DNA of 64,000 bases from Bosea sp. Tri-49 (GTDB lineage Bacteria; Pseudomonadota; Alphaproteobacteria; Rhizobiales; Beijerinckiaceae). Every line of letters begins with the position of its first letter. The first letter of the stretch is position 1. Below, piece by piece: positions 54,795-63,786 of the stretch. The DNA is taken from the NCBI RefSeq assembly GCF_003952665.1, contig NZ_CP017946.1:5599001-5663000 (forward strand), in the 5' to 3' direction. The notes beneath the pieces are model-generated. The model saw only the letters and a program-made list of their open reading frames with translations, made no database searches and was not told the DNA's origin. The translations under genes and the position numbers were made by a program.

Positions 54795-56594
54795 TCAGTT
54801 CTGGACGAAGGTCGTCGGCAGGGCTTTGATGGCAGGCCCCGTGAAGCCGCTCGTGCCGACATCGCTCGGCTCGGCGGCAGAGAAGCCAAGAGAAGCGGCC
54901 GGGCTGGCGCCGACGACCCAGCCCTTCGCCTGAGCCTCCGCACCGGCCTTCGCCCTGGCGGTCGCGACGGTTGCCCGACGCGCGGTCGGCGCTTCCGGCG
55001 CCGCAACGGCAGCGAAGAGCGTGTCGAGGCCGGCGCGGTCGGCATTGTATTCGGCGGCGATCGGGGTGGCACGCGGCTGTGCGGCGATCTGGGTTATGCC
55101 GGGCTGCTCAGGCGCAGCGCCCGGCGGGCGTGGCCGGATCGGCGGCAGCGGATGGCGGACCGCGACCAGCTTTGCCCCGGTGGGAACGGTGTCCTCAGCC
55201 TCGTCGGTTAGCCGTAGGCCTTCGGTCGAGAGGCTTGCCAGTGCGACCGGGCGGGACGGTGGCAGGGGCGCCGAGACGGAGCGGCCGGTGACGATGGTTT
55301 CGAGCGAGGGACCGGGCAGGTTGTCTGGTCGGCGCGGCGGCAGCGAAGCCAGAATGAGCTTTTGCTCGGCTGCCGGTAGCGGCAATGCCGAGGCCTCGGC
55401 CGCCAGTGCAGCGAGCTGCGGCGAACCGGCCGGCGGATTCGATATCGGCGGCGTCAGGCCGCTCGGGCGCGCGACGGGGAGCGCGGTTGCGATTGGGCTC
55501 GGCTTCGGTGGCTCGGGCGGGGCTGCCTCGGCGGGAGCGAGAGCTGCGACCTGGGTTTCCGCCGGCGGTTGGGCCGTGGTCGTCGTCGCGCGATTCGAGC
55601 GCTCGCGAAGAACGGCCCGGCCGGCGGGCTCGGACTGAGCCGGTTGCCCACCGAAGACGGAGAAGCGGCCGCCATCGCCGCTATTGCTGTCGCCGGCATA
55701 GGCCATGACGGTCGGCTGCGGTGTCGGCGCGCGGCGGGCCGCAGCACGACCGCGGGCCGGGCGAGCGTCAGCCTCCTCGTCGTCGCCGCCGAACAAGGCA
55801 GCCCAGAAGCTTTTGCCGCCGCCGCTGGAGGCCATGATCGCGCCTTCGTCGTAGTCTCCGGCGCCATAGCCCATCACCGAGCCGCCGCCGGAGAGGATCT
55901 CGGCCTTGGCGGTTTCGTAGCCGCTGAGCGGCTTGCCGTCGGCCGGCAGATGCACGGTCCTCTCATCGGGGAAGAGGCGCACGAGCTGGTCGCGTGTCAT
56001 GCGCGGCCAGGAGCGGACGGAGCCGGCGTCGAGATGGACGAAAGGTGTGTGGGCACCGGGATAGAAGCCGACGCCGCCACGCTGCATGCGCATCGCTGTC
56101 TCGCGCATGCGGGCGGTTGGGGTATCGGGCAGGTAGAAGTCCATCGCCTTGCCGAGCATGTGCTGGCTATGCTTGGCGACGCCGCGCGAGCGCCGGCGCA
56201 GCATCGAGTTGGTGCCGGGTGAGCGATAGGCGGAGACGACGTGGAAGGGCTGGTCGGAGCCGACCTTGCGATGGACCTCCCAGGCGATGTCGAACAGGCG
56301 CGGATCCATCCGGATCGGCTCGTCGGTGCGCCAGTCGCGCAGCGCCCAGTTAAGCTTCTCCAGCCCCGAGGAATCGTAGCGGCCATCACGTTTGAAGGTG
56401 ACGGTCGTCTCCTCCTTGGTGTGCATATGCTTGATGGTGATGGTGCGGGTGTCGCCATTGGCGACCGCGTTCTGCGTGCTGCTGGCCCCAAGGACGAGGA
56501 GGCTCGTGCTGGCGATCAGGAGCAAGCCGACGCGTGTGCCGTGCCGCAAAGAATGCGGGAGCCGTGCTGCGATCTCGGCTTTCGACCTGCTCAC
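54795..56594 (-). CDS. DUF882/YcbK-like (M15 fold) exported protein with long proline-rich tail
   Basis: 599 residues. N-terminal signal/anchor LLLIASTSLLVLGASS. The M15-type catalytic domain (about residues 60-215) has the zinc ligands in SQHMLGKAMDFYLPD (His, Asp) and PFVHLDAGSVRSW (His). The remaining ~370 residues are low in complexity, rich in Pro, Ala, Glu and Gln, and lack obvious domains; a Gly-rich stretch comes first. Family members are murein-linked. It lies downstream of the L,D-transpeptidase on the same strand. The TTAA-N7-TTAC at 56667 is upstream of its start. Confidence 0.88.
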   Translation of the reverse strand: MSRSKAEIAARLPHSLRHGTRVGLLLIASTSLLVLGASSTQNAVANGDTRTITIKHMHTKEETTVTFKRDGRYDSSGLEKLNWALRDWRTDEPIRMDPRLFDIAWEVHRKVGSDQPFHVVSAYRSPGTNSMLRRRSRGVAKHSQHMLGKAMDFYLPDTPTARMRETAMRMQRGGVGFYPGAHTPFVHLDAGSVRSWPRMTRDQLVRLFPDERTVHLPADGKPLSGYETAKAEILSGGGSVMGYGAGDYDEGAIMASSGGGKSFWAALFGGDDEEADARPARGRAAARRAPTPQPTVMAYAGDSNSGDGGRFSVFGGQPAQSEPAGRAVLRERSNRATTTTAQPPAETQVAALAPAEAAPPEPPKPSPIATALPVARPSGLTPPISNPPAGSPQLAALAAEASALPLPAAEQKLILASLPPRRPDNLPGPSLETIVTGRSVSAPLPPSRPVALASLSTEGLRLTDEAEDTVPTGAKLVAVRHPLPPIRPRPPGAAPEQPGITQIAAQPRATPIAAEYNADRAGLDTLFAAVAAPEAPTARRATVATARAKAGAEAQAKGWVVGASPAASLGFSAAEPSDVGTSGFTGPAIKALPTTFVQN

Positions 56595-56666
56595 TCTGTC
56601 AGACTCGTCTCGAAGCGCCGGAGAAAGCCGGAGCGATAAACGTGAAGGAACAGTTGCCGAGAAGGC

Positions 56667-56681
56667 TTAACGGGAGGTTAC
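56667..56681. promoter_or_regulatory. CtrA-like box upstream of the DUF882 gene
   Basis: TTAA (56667-56670), seven bases, TTAC (56678-56681): 7 of 8 matches to the CtrA consensus TTAA-N7-TTAA. It lies 73-87 bp before the DUF882 start in a 189-bp gap. That gap also holds a CCGGCG/CGCCGG hairpin (56681-56703) and otherwise nothing noted. Confidence 0.35.
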
Positions 56682-56783
56682 CGGCGAGGCAACTCCCCGC
56701 CGGAATCCCGGCAAGCAAGATTGCTCGCTACCGGCAGATCGTGGCGAAACCGTGCCGAATGGGACTTTTCGAAGCCGGGTTGG

Positions 56784-58670
56784 TCAGGAACGTTGCTCGA
56801 GCGCGTTCCGCACCAGCCTGTGGAAACCGTAGATATCGTCGAAGGTGGAGATCGCGCCGGCCTCGTTGACGACGAACGTTTCGTAGACGAGGTGGATCGC
56901 CAAAGGCTGCGGTAGCTTGATGGTGCGCTCACCAGAGCCGATCAGCCGCTTCAGCCGCTCGGCGGTCCATTCCGGCCCGAGCACCTGGTCGGCGAGGGCG
57001 AAGGGATTCTCGACGCGTACGCAGCCATGGCTGAAGGCACGCTTGCCGGCGCTGAACAGGCTGCGATTGGGCGTATCGTGCAGATAGACGGCATGGTCGT
57101 TCGGGAACATGAACTTGATCCAGCCGAGCGCATTGCGCTCGCCCGGCGGCTGGCGCACCGAGATGTTGCCGTTCTTGCCCCGCGTCACGACGTAGCCGCG
57201 CTTGGCGCCATAGTTCGGATCGTTGGCGAGCCCGGGCAGGAATTCCTTCTTCAGGATCGAGGGCGGCACGAACCAGGACGGATTGACGACGACGTGATCC
57301 ATCCTGTGCGAGAAGACCGGCGTCGCCGATTCCGGCTTGCCGACGATCACGCGTGCCTCATGCACCAGCTTCTCGCCGTGCATGACGCGCATCCTGTACT
57401 CGGGGATGTTCACGACGATGCGGTTCTCGCCGAGATCGCTTGGCAGCCAACGCCAACGCTCCATCTGGGCGACGATGTCGCTCTCCAGGCGCGTCGAGGG
57501 TGGCATGGCGAGCGCGGCGACGGTCTGGTCGCTGAGCACGCCGTCGGCGCGCAAGCCGGCCTGCTTCTGGAAATCAGCCAGCGCCAGTGCGATCGAGCGG
57601 TCGTAGACCGGCTCTTCGCTGCTGCCCAGGCCAAGCCGGGCGCGGACGAGCGGTACGCGGGCGTCGCGCATGCCGACCTTGAGGGCGGGGCCGGCCGGGA
57701 TGCGGGCGACGGGCGTCTCGGGCTTGTCGGCACGCAGCTCGGCGAGCTTGGCCTTCAGGCGCTGATAGCCGGAGTGCTGGGGATTGTAGGCGGCAAGCAC
57801 CGCGCCGGCATCGGCAGCGCCGGTGAGCTCGGATAGCACCTCCGTCGCCGAGGGCAGCTCGAGCTTCGGTGTGATCAGCTTCGAAAGACGGCGCGGATCA
57901 ATGCGTCCGCCGCGAGCGTCGCGGGCATAGAGCACGGCGAGCGCAGAGAGCCGGATATCGGCCGCGGCGAGGCTGTCCTTGTCGCTCGCCTCGAAAACCG
58001 GCAGCAGGTAATCGCCGGTGCGCAAGCCATCCTCGCCAGCATGACCCAATCGGGTGGCGATCTGCTTGCCGGCGGCACCCAAATCCTTGCCGTCGATCCA
58101 GAACGGTCGGTTCTCGTTGGCAGCGTAGGCGGCGACGATATCGGCGCGCTCGCGCGCGGACAGGCGCGGCAGCGCGGCTGCGATCTCGGCCTGGGCGGCG
58201 ATCCGGCCGGAGAGGTCGAGCCCGGCCGGCAATGTGACCGCGACCTCGGGTAGAGGCGGCAGGTCGATCTGCGGCGCGGCCGGCTTGGCCAGCTGCGGTT
58301 GCACTGGCTCGGTCGGCTTGGTCAGCGCCGGGTCGACCGGCGGCATCTCCGGTTCGGGCAAATCGAGCTCAGGCTCGGACAGGCTACGGTTCGGCTGCGT
58401 TGAGAGCGCGCCGGTGACCATGTCCTTGGTCTCGACAGCCTCAGCCGATTGCAGCTCTGTGGACGGGCGCAGATCGAGCGTGACCTCAGCCGGTGCGGGA
58501 ATATCGAGCGTCTGCGGCTCGGCATCGCGCTTCACGATGACCAGAGCCGGCTGTTCGGGCAGCGGAATACCGAGCTCGCCGGCTGCATCCTGGGCAGTCG
58601 CCGGAGCGAGCAGGAGCGCGAGGCCAAGAGTGGCGGTTGAGACGGTTTCCGCCAGGCGGCGAAGGCGCAT
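56784..58670 (-). CDS. L,D-transpeptidase (YcbB-like) with peptidoglycan-binding domain
   Basis: 628 residues. Signal peptide near the start (LGLALLLAPATAQ), then a Pro-rich region of about 120 residues. The central part holds the YcbB scaffold (GDYLLPVFEASDKDSLAAAD) and a PG-binding domain (RARLGLGSSEEPVYDRSIALALADFQKQAGL). The YkuD catalytic domain has HRMDHVVVNPSWFVPPSI and the active cysteine in FSHGCVRVENPFALADQVL. It makes 3-3 cross-links in periplasmic murein, which is widespread in Hyphomicrobiales. Confidence 0.93.
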   Translation of the reverse strand: MRLRRLAETVSTATLGLALLLAPATAQDAAGELGIPLPEQPALVIVKRDAEPQTLDIPAPAEVTLDLRPSTELQSAEAVETKDMVTGALSTQPNRSLSEPELDLPEPEMPPVDPALTKPTEPVQPQLAKPAAPQIDLPPLPEVAVTLPAGLDLSGRIAAQAEIAAALPRLSARERADIVAAYAANENRPFWIDGKDLGAAGKQIATRLGHAGEDGLRTGDYLLPVFEASDKDSLAAADIRLSALAVLYARDARGGRIDPRRLSKLITPKLELPSATEVLSELTGAADAGAVLAAYNPQHSGYQRLKAKLAELRADKPETPVARIPAGPALKVGMRDARVPLVRARLGLGSSEEPVYDRSIALALADFQKQAGLRADGVLSDQTVAALAMPPSTRLESDIVAQMERWRWLPSDLGENRIVVNIPEYRMRVMHGEKLVHEARVIVGKPESATPVFSHRMDHVVVNPSWFVPPSILKKEFLPGLANDPNYGAKRGYVVTRGKNGNISVRQPPGERNALGWIKFMFPNDHAVYLHDTPNRSLFSAGKRAFSHGCVRVENPFALADQVLGPEWTAERLKRLIGSGERTIKLPQPLAIHLVYETFVVNEAGAISTFDDIYGFHRLVRNALEQRS

Positions 58671-58821
58671 CGATGAACTTCCCCGGTCCTAAGCCGACCC
58701 ACGCCGATAACTGCGTGACTCGGCCCGCTTCGACAAGATGCCGCCCTGCAACAGCGGCCCATATTCGCCGTCTGCAACCCGTCCCCTGTGAGTCGCAGAA
58801 CGCGTTTCGATTTTGACGGGC

Positions 58822-60312
58822 TTAAGCCGCGTCGGCTCCGTCGGAGACGTCCTCGCCTTCGATCAGCCCGTAATCCTTGAGCTTGCGGTAGAGCGTCGAG
58901 CGGCCGATGCCGAGCTTGCGCGAGATCTCGGACATGTGGCCGCGATAATGGGCGAGGGCGAACCGGATGATCTCGCGCTCCAGCTCGTCGAGCGTGCGCA
59001 TGTCGGAGCCGGCGACGAGGTCGAGCGCGTTCGGATCGCGGACCGGCACCTGGATGACGCGTGGCGGTGCCTCGCCGCGCGGCTCGCTGGCGATCGAGGC
59101 CGGTGCCGGCGGGATGCGGACGTCGAAGCCGTCCATCTGCGCAGCGATCTGCGGGAATTCGGTGACCGTCAGTTCGTCGCCATCGGAGAGGACGACGGCG
59201 CGGAACATCGCGTTCTCGAGCTGGCGGACATTGCCCGGCCAGTCATAGTCGGCGAGCAGGCCGAGCGCCTCAGCGCTGATGCCCCGCAGCTTGCGGCCTT
59301 CTTCCGCGGCGAAGCGGGCGAGGAAGCCGCGGGCGAGGTCGGCGACGTCCTCGCGGCGACGGCGCAAGGGCGGCAGGGTGATCGGGAAGACGTTGAGCCG
59401 GTAGTAAAGGTCCTCGCGGAACTCGCCGCGCTTGACCTGCTCAAGCAGGCTCTTGTTGGTCGCCGAGATGATGCGGATGTCGACGCGGACGGACTTCTTG
59501 CCGCCGACGGGATCGACCTCGCTCTCCTGAATGGCGCGCAGCAGTTTGACCTGCGCATCGAGCGGCAATTCGCCGACTTCGTCGAGGAAGAGCGTGCCGC
59601 CATTGGCCTCGACGAACTTGCCGATATGGCGCTCGGTTGCGCCGGTGAACGAGCCCTTCTCGTGGCCGAACAGGATCGATTCGACGAGATTATGCGGGAT
59701 CGCGCCGCAATTGACCGTGACGAAAGGCCTGCCCTTGCGGTCGCTGGTGCCCTGGATGGCACGGGCCAGCACCTCCTTACCGACGCCGGATTCGCCTTCG
59801 ATCAGGATCGGGATGTTGGAGCGGGCGGCACGTTCGGCCAGCTGGATGACGCGGCCCATGTCCTGGCTCTTGCTGGCGAGATCGCGAAAGCCGAGCTGGC
59901 CGGAGGCGCGCCGCTTCATGTAGCGGATCTCGTGCTCGAGGGCCCCGAGCTTGAGCGCGTTCTTGAGCGAGATCTGCAGGCGCTCGGCGCCGGCTGGCTT
60001 GACCACGAAATCGACGGCGCCGGCGCGCATCGCAGTTACCACGGTCTCGATCGAGCCGTTCGCGGTCTGCACGATCACAGGTACCTCGCTGCCGCGCTCG
60101 CGCAGCGCCGCAAGCACGCCCATGCCGTCGAGGCCGGGCATGACGAGGTCGAGGATCAGGCAGTCGATGCGACGTGATTCGTCGACGAGGACCGCCAGGG
60201 CTTGCTCGCCGCCTTCCGCGAGTGCGACCTCGTAACCAAAGCGCTTCAGCATCGCGTCGAGCAGCCGGCGCTGCACGGGATCGTCGTCGACGACGAGGAT
60301 GGTGGCGGACAT
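58822..60312 (-). CDS. Sigma-54-dependent response regulator (NtrC family, with receiver domain)
   Basis: 496 residues. Receiver domain (1-120) with the phospho-acceptor in LILDLVMPGLDGMG, TANGS and VVKPAG. AAA+ domain (about 140-375) with Walker A GESGVGKE, the sigma-54 loop as GSFTGA instead of GAFTGA, Walker B GTLFLDEVGELP and the arginine finger region. A Fis-type HTH ends the protein (ISRKLGIGRSTLYRKLKDYG). No sensor kinase is adjacent. Divergent from an oligopeptidase; its promoter gap has a perfect CtrA box. Confidence 0.94.
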   Translation of the reverse strand: MSATILVVDDDPVQRRLLDAMLKRFGYEVALAEGGEQALAVLVDESRRIDCLILDLVMPGLDGMGVLAALRERGSEVPVIVQTANGSIETVVTAMRAGAVDFVVKPAGAERLQISLKNALKLGALEHEIRYMKRRASGQLGFRDLASKSQDMGRVIQLAERAARSNIPILIEGESGVGKEVLARAIQGTSDRKGRPFVTVNCGAIPHNLVESILFGHEKGSFTGATERHIGKFVEANGGTLFLDEVGELPLDAQVKLLRAIQESEVDPVGGKKSVRVDIRIISATNKSLLEQVKRGEFREDLYYRLNVFPITLPPLRRRREDVADLARGFLARFAAEEGRKLRGISAEALGLLADYDWPGNVRQLENAMFRAVVLSDGDELTVTEFPQIAAQMDGFDVRIPPAPASIASEPRGEAPPRVIQVPVRDPNALDLVAGSDMRTLDELEREIIRFALAHYRGHMSEISRKLGIGRSTLYRKLKDYGLIEGEDVSDGADAA

Positions 60313-60381
60313 GAACCCTCGGTAGGCCAGCAGTCAGCCGAAAGCGGCTGTTCCGTTTCGGGTCACTGTCGGGGAGAAGGG

Positions 60382-60396
60382 TTAAGCGCCGCTTAA
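60382..60396. promoter_or_regulatory. Perfect CtrA-type box between the sigma-54 activator and PepF-like gene
   Basis: TTAA-GCGCCGC-TTAA, exact TTAA-N7-TTAA, and also a 15-bp dyad. It lies 70 bp before the sigma-54 regulator start and 119 bp before the peptidase start in a 202-bp divergent gap. CtrA is the cell-cycle regulator of alphaproteobacteria. A small CAGCCG/CGGCTG hairpin also lies in this gap. Confidence 0.5.
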
Positions 60397-60514
60397 GCCG
60401 GCGAGGTCCGCCGGAAATCGGGCGCCTGTGACAGCGTTGCCGTTGATCGCGGACGGTAGCCCGCGCATATGAGGGGGCCACAATCCTTCCCGACAGGCCG
60501 AGGCTGACGACGAC

Positions 60515-62356
60515 ATGACCCGCCCCTTCGACCGTCCTGTATCTGCTCGCGCCGCCCATGTCGGAGGCGCGGCCGAGGCGCTCGGCGTCCTGCCGGAATG
60601 GGATCTGACGCATCTTTATCCGGCGATGGATTCGCCTGCCTTCGCTGCGGATGTCGAGCGCGCGGCAGCCGAGGCGCGGCGCTTCGCCGAACTCTATCGT
60701 GGCAAGCTCGCGGCGCTCGCCGCACGCGACGATGCCAGTGCGGCGCTCACTGAAGCGGTCAAGGCCTATGAGGGGCTGGAGGATCTGGTCGGCAAGATCA
60801 TGTCCTATGCCGGCCTCATCTATTCCGGCGACACCACCGATCCGCAGCGCGCCAAATTCTATGGCGACACGCAGGACAAGGTCACCGCGATCTCGACCGA
60901 GCTTTTGTTCTTCGGGCTCGAGCTGAACCGGATCGACGAGGCACTGCTGGCCAAGGTGGCGGCGCAGGCTCCGCTCAACCACTGGAAGCCCTGGCTGGAA
61001 GATCTCGCCAAGGACAAGCCGCATCAGCTCGAGGACCGGATCGAGGAGCTGTTCCACGAGAAGTCGGTCACCGGCCATGGCGCCTGGAATCGGCTCTTCG
61101 ATGAGACCATCGCCTCGCTGCGCTTCAAGGTCGGCGGCGACGATCTCACCCTCGAACTGACGCTGAACCGGCTGCAGGACGCCGACGGCGCCGTGCGCAA
61201 GGAGGCGGCGGAGGTGCTGGGCACGGTGTTCCGCCAGCATTTGCGCACCTTCGGCCTGATCACCAACACGCTCGCCAAGGACAAGGAGATCTCCGACCGC
61301 TGGCGCAACTTCGAGGATGTCGCCGATTCCCGGCATCTTGCGAACCGGGTCGAGCGCGAGGTGGTCGATGCGCTGGTTGCCGCCGTGCGCGAGGCTTATC
61401 CGCGGCTGTCGCACCGCTACTACAAGCTGAAGGCGCGCTGGTTCAGCCAGGAGGTGCTGGATTACTGGGATCGCAATGCGCCGCTGCCCAAGGTCGAGCA
61501 GCGCACGATCCCGTGGACCGAGGCGCGCGACACAGTGCTTGACGCGTATGGCGCCTTTTCGCCGGAGATGGCGGGGATCGCGCAGCGCTTCTTCGACGAA
61601 AGCTGGATCGATGCGCCCGCCCGCCCGGGCAAGGCGCCGGGCGCCTTCGCGCACCCGACCGTGCCGTCAGCGCACCCTTATGTCCTGCTCAACTACCAGG
61701 GCAAGCCGCGCGACGTGATGACGCTGGCCCATGAGCTCGGCCATGGCGTGCACCAGGTTCTGGCCGGTCCTAACGGGGCGCTGATGGCACCGACGCCGCT
61801 GACGCTGGCCGAGACGGCGAGTGTCTTCGGGGAGATGCTGACCTTCCGCAAGCTGCTCGACGGAACAACGGACCCGAAACAGCGCAAGGCGATGCTGGCG
61901 GCCAAGGTCGAGGACATGATCAACACGGTCGTGCGCCAGATCGCCTTCTATTCCTTTGAGCGCAAGGTCCACGAAGCCCGTCGGCAGGGCGAGCTGACGG
62001 CCGAGAATCTCTGCGATCTCTGGCTCAGCGTGCAGTCGGAGAGCTTGGGCCCCGCGATCCGACTCGGTCCGGGCTACGAGACCTTCTGGGCCTATATCCC
62101 GCACTTCATCCATTCGCCCTTCTACGTCTACGCCTACGCCTTCGGCGATTGCCTGGTGAACTCGCTCTACGGCGTCTACCAGAACTCGGCTTCGGGCTTT
62201 CAGGAGCGCTATTTCGCGCTGCTCTCGGCCGGCGGCACCAAGCACCATTCCGAGCTGCTGAAGCCGTTTGGACTCGATGCGCGCGATCCGGCCTTCTGGC
62301 AGATCGGGCTCAAGATGATCGAAGGGCTGATCATCGAGCTCGAAGGAATGGAATGA
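60515..62356 (+). CDS. M3-family oligoendopeptidase
   Basis: 613 residues. The zinc motif is HELGH at residues 406-410 (MTLAHELGHGVHQ), with the third ligand expected in ETASVFGEML further on. The start and middle are helical (LPEWDLTHLYPAMDS, typical of the PepF N-terminus). It cleaves short peptides in the cytosol. Full family length. It is first in a cluster with a methyltransferase and a thioesterase on the same strand, 13 bp before the former. Confidence 0.93.
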   Translation: MTRPFDRPVSARAAHVGGAAEALGVLPEWDLTHLYPAMDSPAFAADVERAAAEARRFAELYRGKLAALAARDDASAALTEAVKAYEGLEDLVGKIMSYAGLIYSGDTTDPQRAKFYGDTQDKVTAISTELLFFGLELNRIDEALLAKVAAQAPLNHWKPWLEDLAKDKPHQLEDRIEELFHEKSVTGHGAWNRLFDETIASLRFKVGGDDLTLELTLNRLQDADGAVRKEAAEVLGTVFRQHLRTFGLITNTLAKDKEISDRWRNFEDVADSRHLANRVEREVVDALVAAVREAYPRLSHRYYKLKARWFSQEVLDYWDRNAPLPKVEQRTIPWTEARDTVLDAYGAFSPEMAGIAQRFFDESWIDAPARPGKAPGAFAHPTVPSAHPYVLLNYQGKPRDVMTLAHELGHGVHQVLAGPNGALMAPTPLTLAETASVFGEMLTFRKLLDGTTDPKQRKAMLAAKVEDMINTVVRQIAFYSFERKVHEARRQGELTAENLCDLWLSVQSESLGPAIRLGPGYETFWAYIPHFIHSPFYVYAYAFGDCLVNSLYGVYQNSASGFQERYFALLSAGGTKHHSELLKPFGLDARDPAFWQIGLKMIEGLIIELEGME

Positions 62357-62369
62357 AGCGAGGCGCGCG

Positions 62370-63254
62370 GTGAGTTCCGTCGTCTTCGACCGTGCGCTCT
62401 ATCGCCGCCGGCTTTCGGCGGCGCTCGCAGCCGGCTATCCCGATTTTCTGCTGGCGCGCTGCATCGCCGATCTCGACGAGCGGCTCTCCGCCGTATTGCG
62501 CAGCTTCGAGCGGGCCGCTGATCTCGGCTCGCCGCTGCCGCTCGCGGGGCCGGCGCTGCGGGCGAGGGCGGGCGATTTGCTGCGCATCGCCGAAGTTGCC
62601 GACGCTAGCGCTGCTCTCGTCGGCGACCTGGAAGCTTTGCCCTTCGCAGCCGAATCGCTCGACCTCATCGCCTCCCTCCTGTCGTTGCATGTGGTCAACG
62701 ACCTGCCCGGCACTCTGGTCCAGGTCAGGCGCAGCCTGCGCCCGGACGGCCTCTTCATCGCCTGCCTGCTCGCCGGCCAGAGCCTGACTGAATTGCGCCA
62801 GTCGCTGCTGGCGGCCGAAGTCGAGCTGACCGGTGGCGCAAGCCCGCGCGTCGCCCCTTTCGCCGACCTGCGTGACCTCGGTAGCCTGCTCCAGCGCGCG
62901 GGTTTTGCGCTGCCGGTGATCGACAGCGAAAGCGTCACCGTCCGCTATGGCGACATGTTCGGCCTGCTGCGCGATCTGCGTGCCATGGGCTGGGCCAACG
63001 CGCTGACAGAGCGCAGCCGCAAACCTCTGCGGCGCGGCGTGCTGCTGCGGGCGGCCGAACTCTATGCCGAGCGCTTTGCCGATCCGGACGGGCGCCTGCG
63101 TGCGACCTTCGAGATCGTCTGGCTCTCGGGCTGGGCGCCGCATGAGAGCCAGCAGAAGCCGCTCCGGCCCGGTTCAGCCAAGGCGCGGCTGGCGGATGCG
63201 CTCGGCGCAGTCGAGATCGGCACCGGCGACAAGGCGGGCGGGGGAGAACCATGA
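62370..63254 (+). CDS. SAM-dependent methyltransferase (BioC/NDUFAF5-like)
   Basis: 294 residues from a GTG at 62370. The SAM site is poorly matched at motif I, but the post-motif SLLSLHVVNDLPGTLVQVRRSLRPDGLFIACLLAG is typical of the BioC/NDUFAF5 branch. Members methylate malonyl-ACP or hydroxylate a complex I subunit. Stop overlaps the next gene's ATG (ATGA at 63251). Confidence 0.85.
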   Translation: MSSVVFDRALYRRRLSAALAAGYPDFLLARCIADLDERLSAVLRSFERAADLGSPLPLAGPALRARAGDLLRIAEVADASAALVGDLEALPFAAESLDLIASLLSLHVVNDLPGTLVQVRRSLRPDGLFIACLLAGQSLTELRQSLLAAEVELTGGASPRVAPFADLRDLGSLLQRAGFALPVIDSESVTVRYGDMFGLLRDLRAMGWANALTERSRKPLRRGVLLRAAELYAERFADPDGRLRATFEIVWLSGWAPHESQQKPLRPGSAKARLADALGAVEIGTGDKAGGGEP

Positions 63255-63691
63255 GCGAGAGGCCGGTCAGGCTCGGGCGGGCCGATTTCCGCCTGTTCCG
63301 CACGATCCCGACGCGCTGGGCCGATAACGACGTCTTCGGCCACGTCAACAACGTGATCTACTATAACTGGTTCGACACGGTCGTGAACGCCTGGCTGATC
63401 GAGCAGGGCTTTCTCGACGTCAAGGACAGTAAGATCGTCGGCCTCGTGGTGGGCACGCGCTGCGACTATTTCGAGAGCGTCGCCTTCCCGGAGGTGGTCG
63501 AGGGTGCGCTCGCCGTCGAGAAGCTCGGCCGATCTTCCGTGACCTACCGGATCGGCATTTTCCGGCAGGGCGGCGCGCTGACGGCCGCGCAGGGCCTGTT
63601 CACCCATGTCTATGTCGAGCGTGGCCCGCAGGCGCCGGTGCCGATCCCGGCGAAGCTGCGCGCGGCCATGGCGGAGATCGGGGTGGGATAG
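63251..63691 (+). CDS. Acyl-CoA thioesterase, 4-hydroxybenzoyl-CoA thioesterase-like hotdog
   Basis: 146 residues. Hotdog fold with the conserved TRWADNDVFGHVNNVIYYNWFDT block, whose Asp is the catalytic residue of the YbgC/4HBT branch. It hydrolyses an acyl-CoA of unknown type. ATGA overlap with the methyltransferase gene. It lies 95 bp before purL. Confidence 0.9.
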   Translation: MSERPVRLGRADFRLFRTIPTRWADNDVFGHVNNVIYYNWFDTVVNAWLIEQGFLDVKDSKIVGLVVGTRCDYFESVAFPEVVEGALAVEKLGRSSVTYRIGIFRQGGALTAAQGLFTHVYVERGPQAPVPIPAKLRAAMAEIGVG

Positions 63692-63704
63692 GCGTCGCCT
63701 GCGA

Positions 63705-63733
63705 TTGTCTCACCTGCTGCTTTTAGGCTATTG
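63705..63733 (+). promoter_or_regulatory. Weak candidate promoter for purL
   Basis: TTGTCT (63705-63710), 17 bp, CTATTG (63728-63733), in the 95-bp gap between the thioesterase and purL. It resembles the alphaproteobacterial TTGACW-N17-CTATAT pattern with three mismatches. Confidence 0.25.
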
Positions 63734-63786
63734 CCCCCGCTTGAGATCGAGCCCTGCGCTCGCCCCCTCCGTCAGGAACAGGCCGC

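Noticed and set aside
59777..61654. Long antisense frame (625 codons) across the sigma-54 and oligopeptidase genes
   Set aside because: It overlaps two strong genes with conserved motifs on both sides of a divergent gap; the translation lacks domains.
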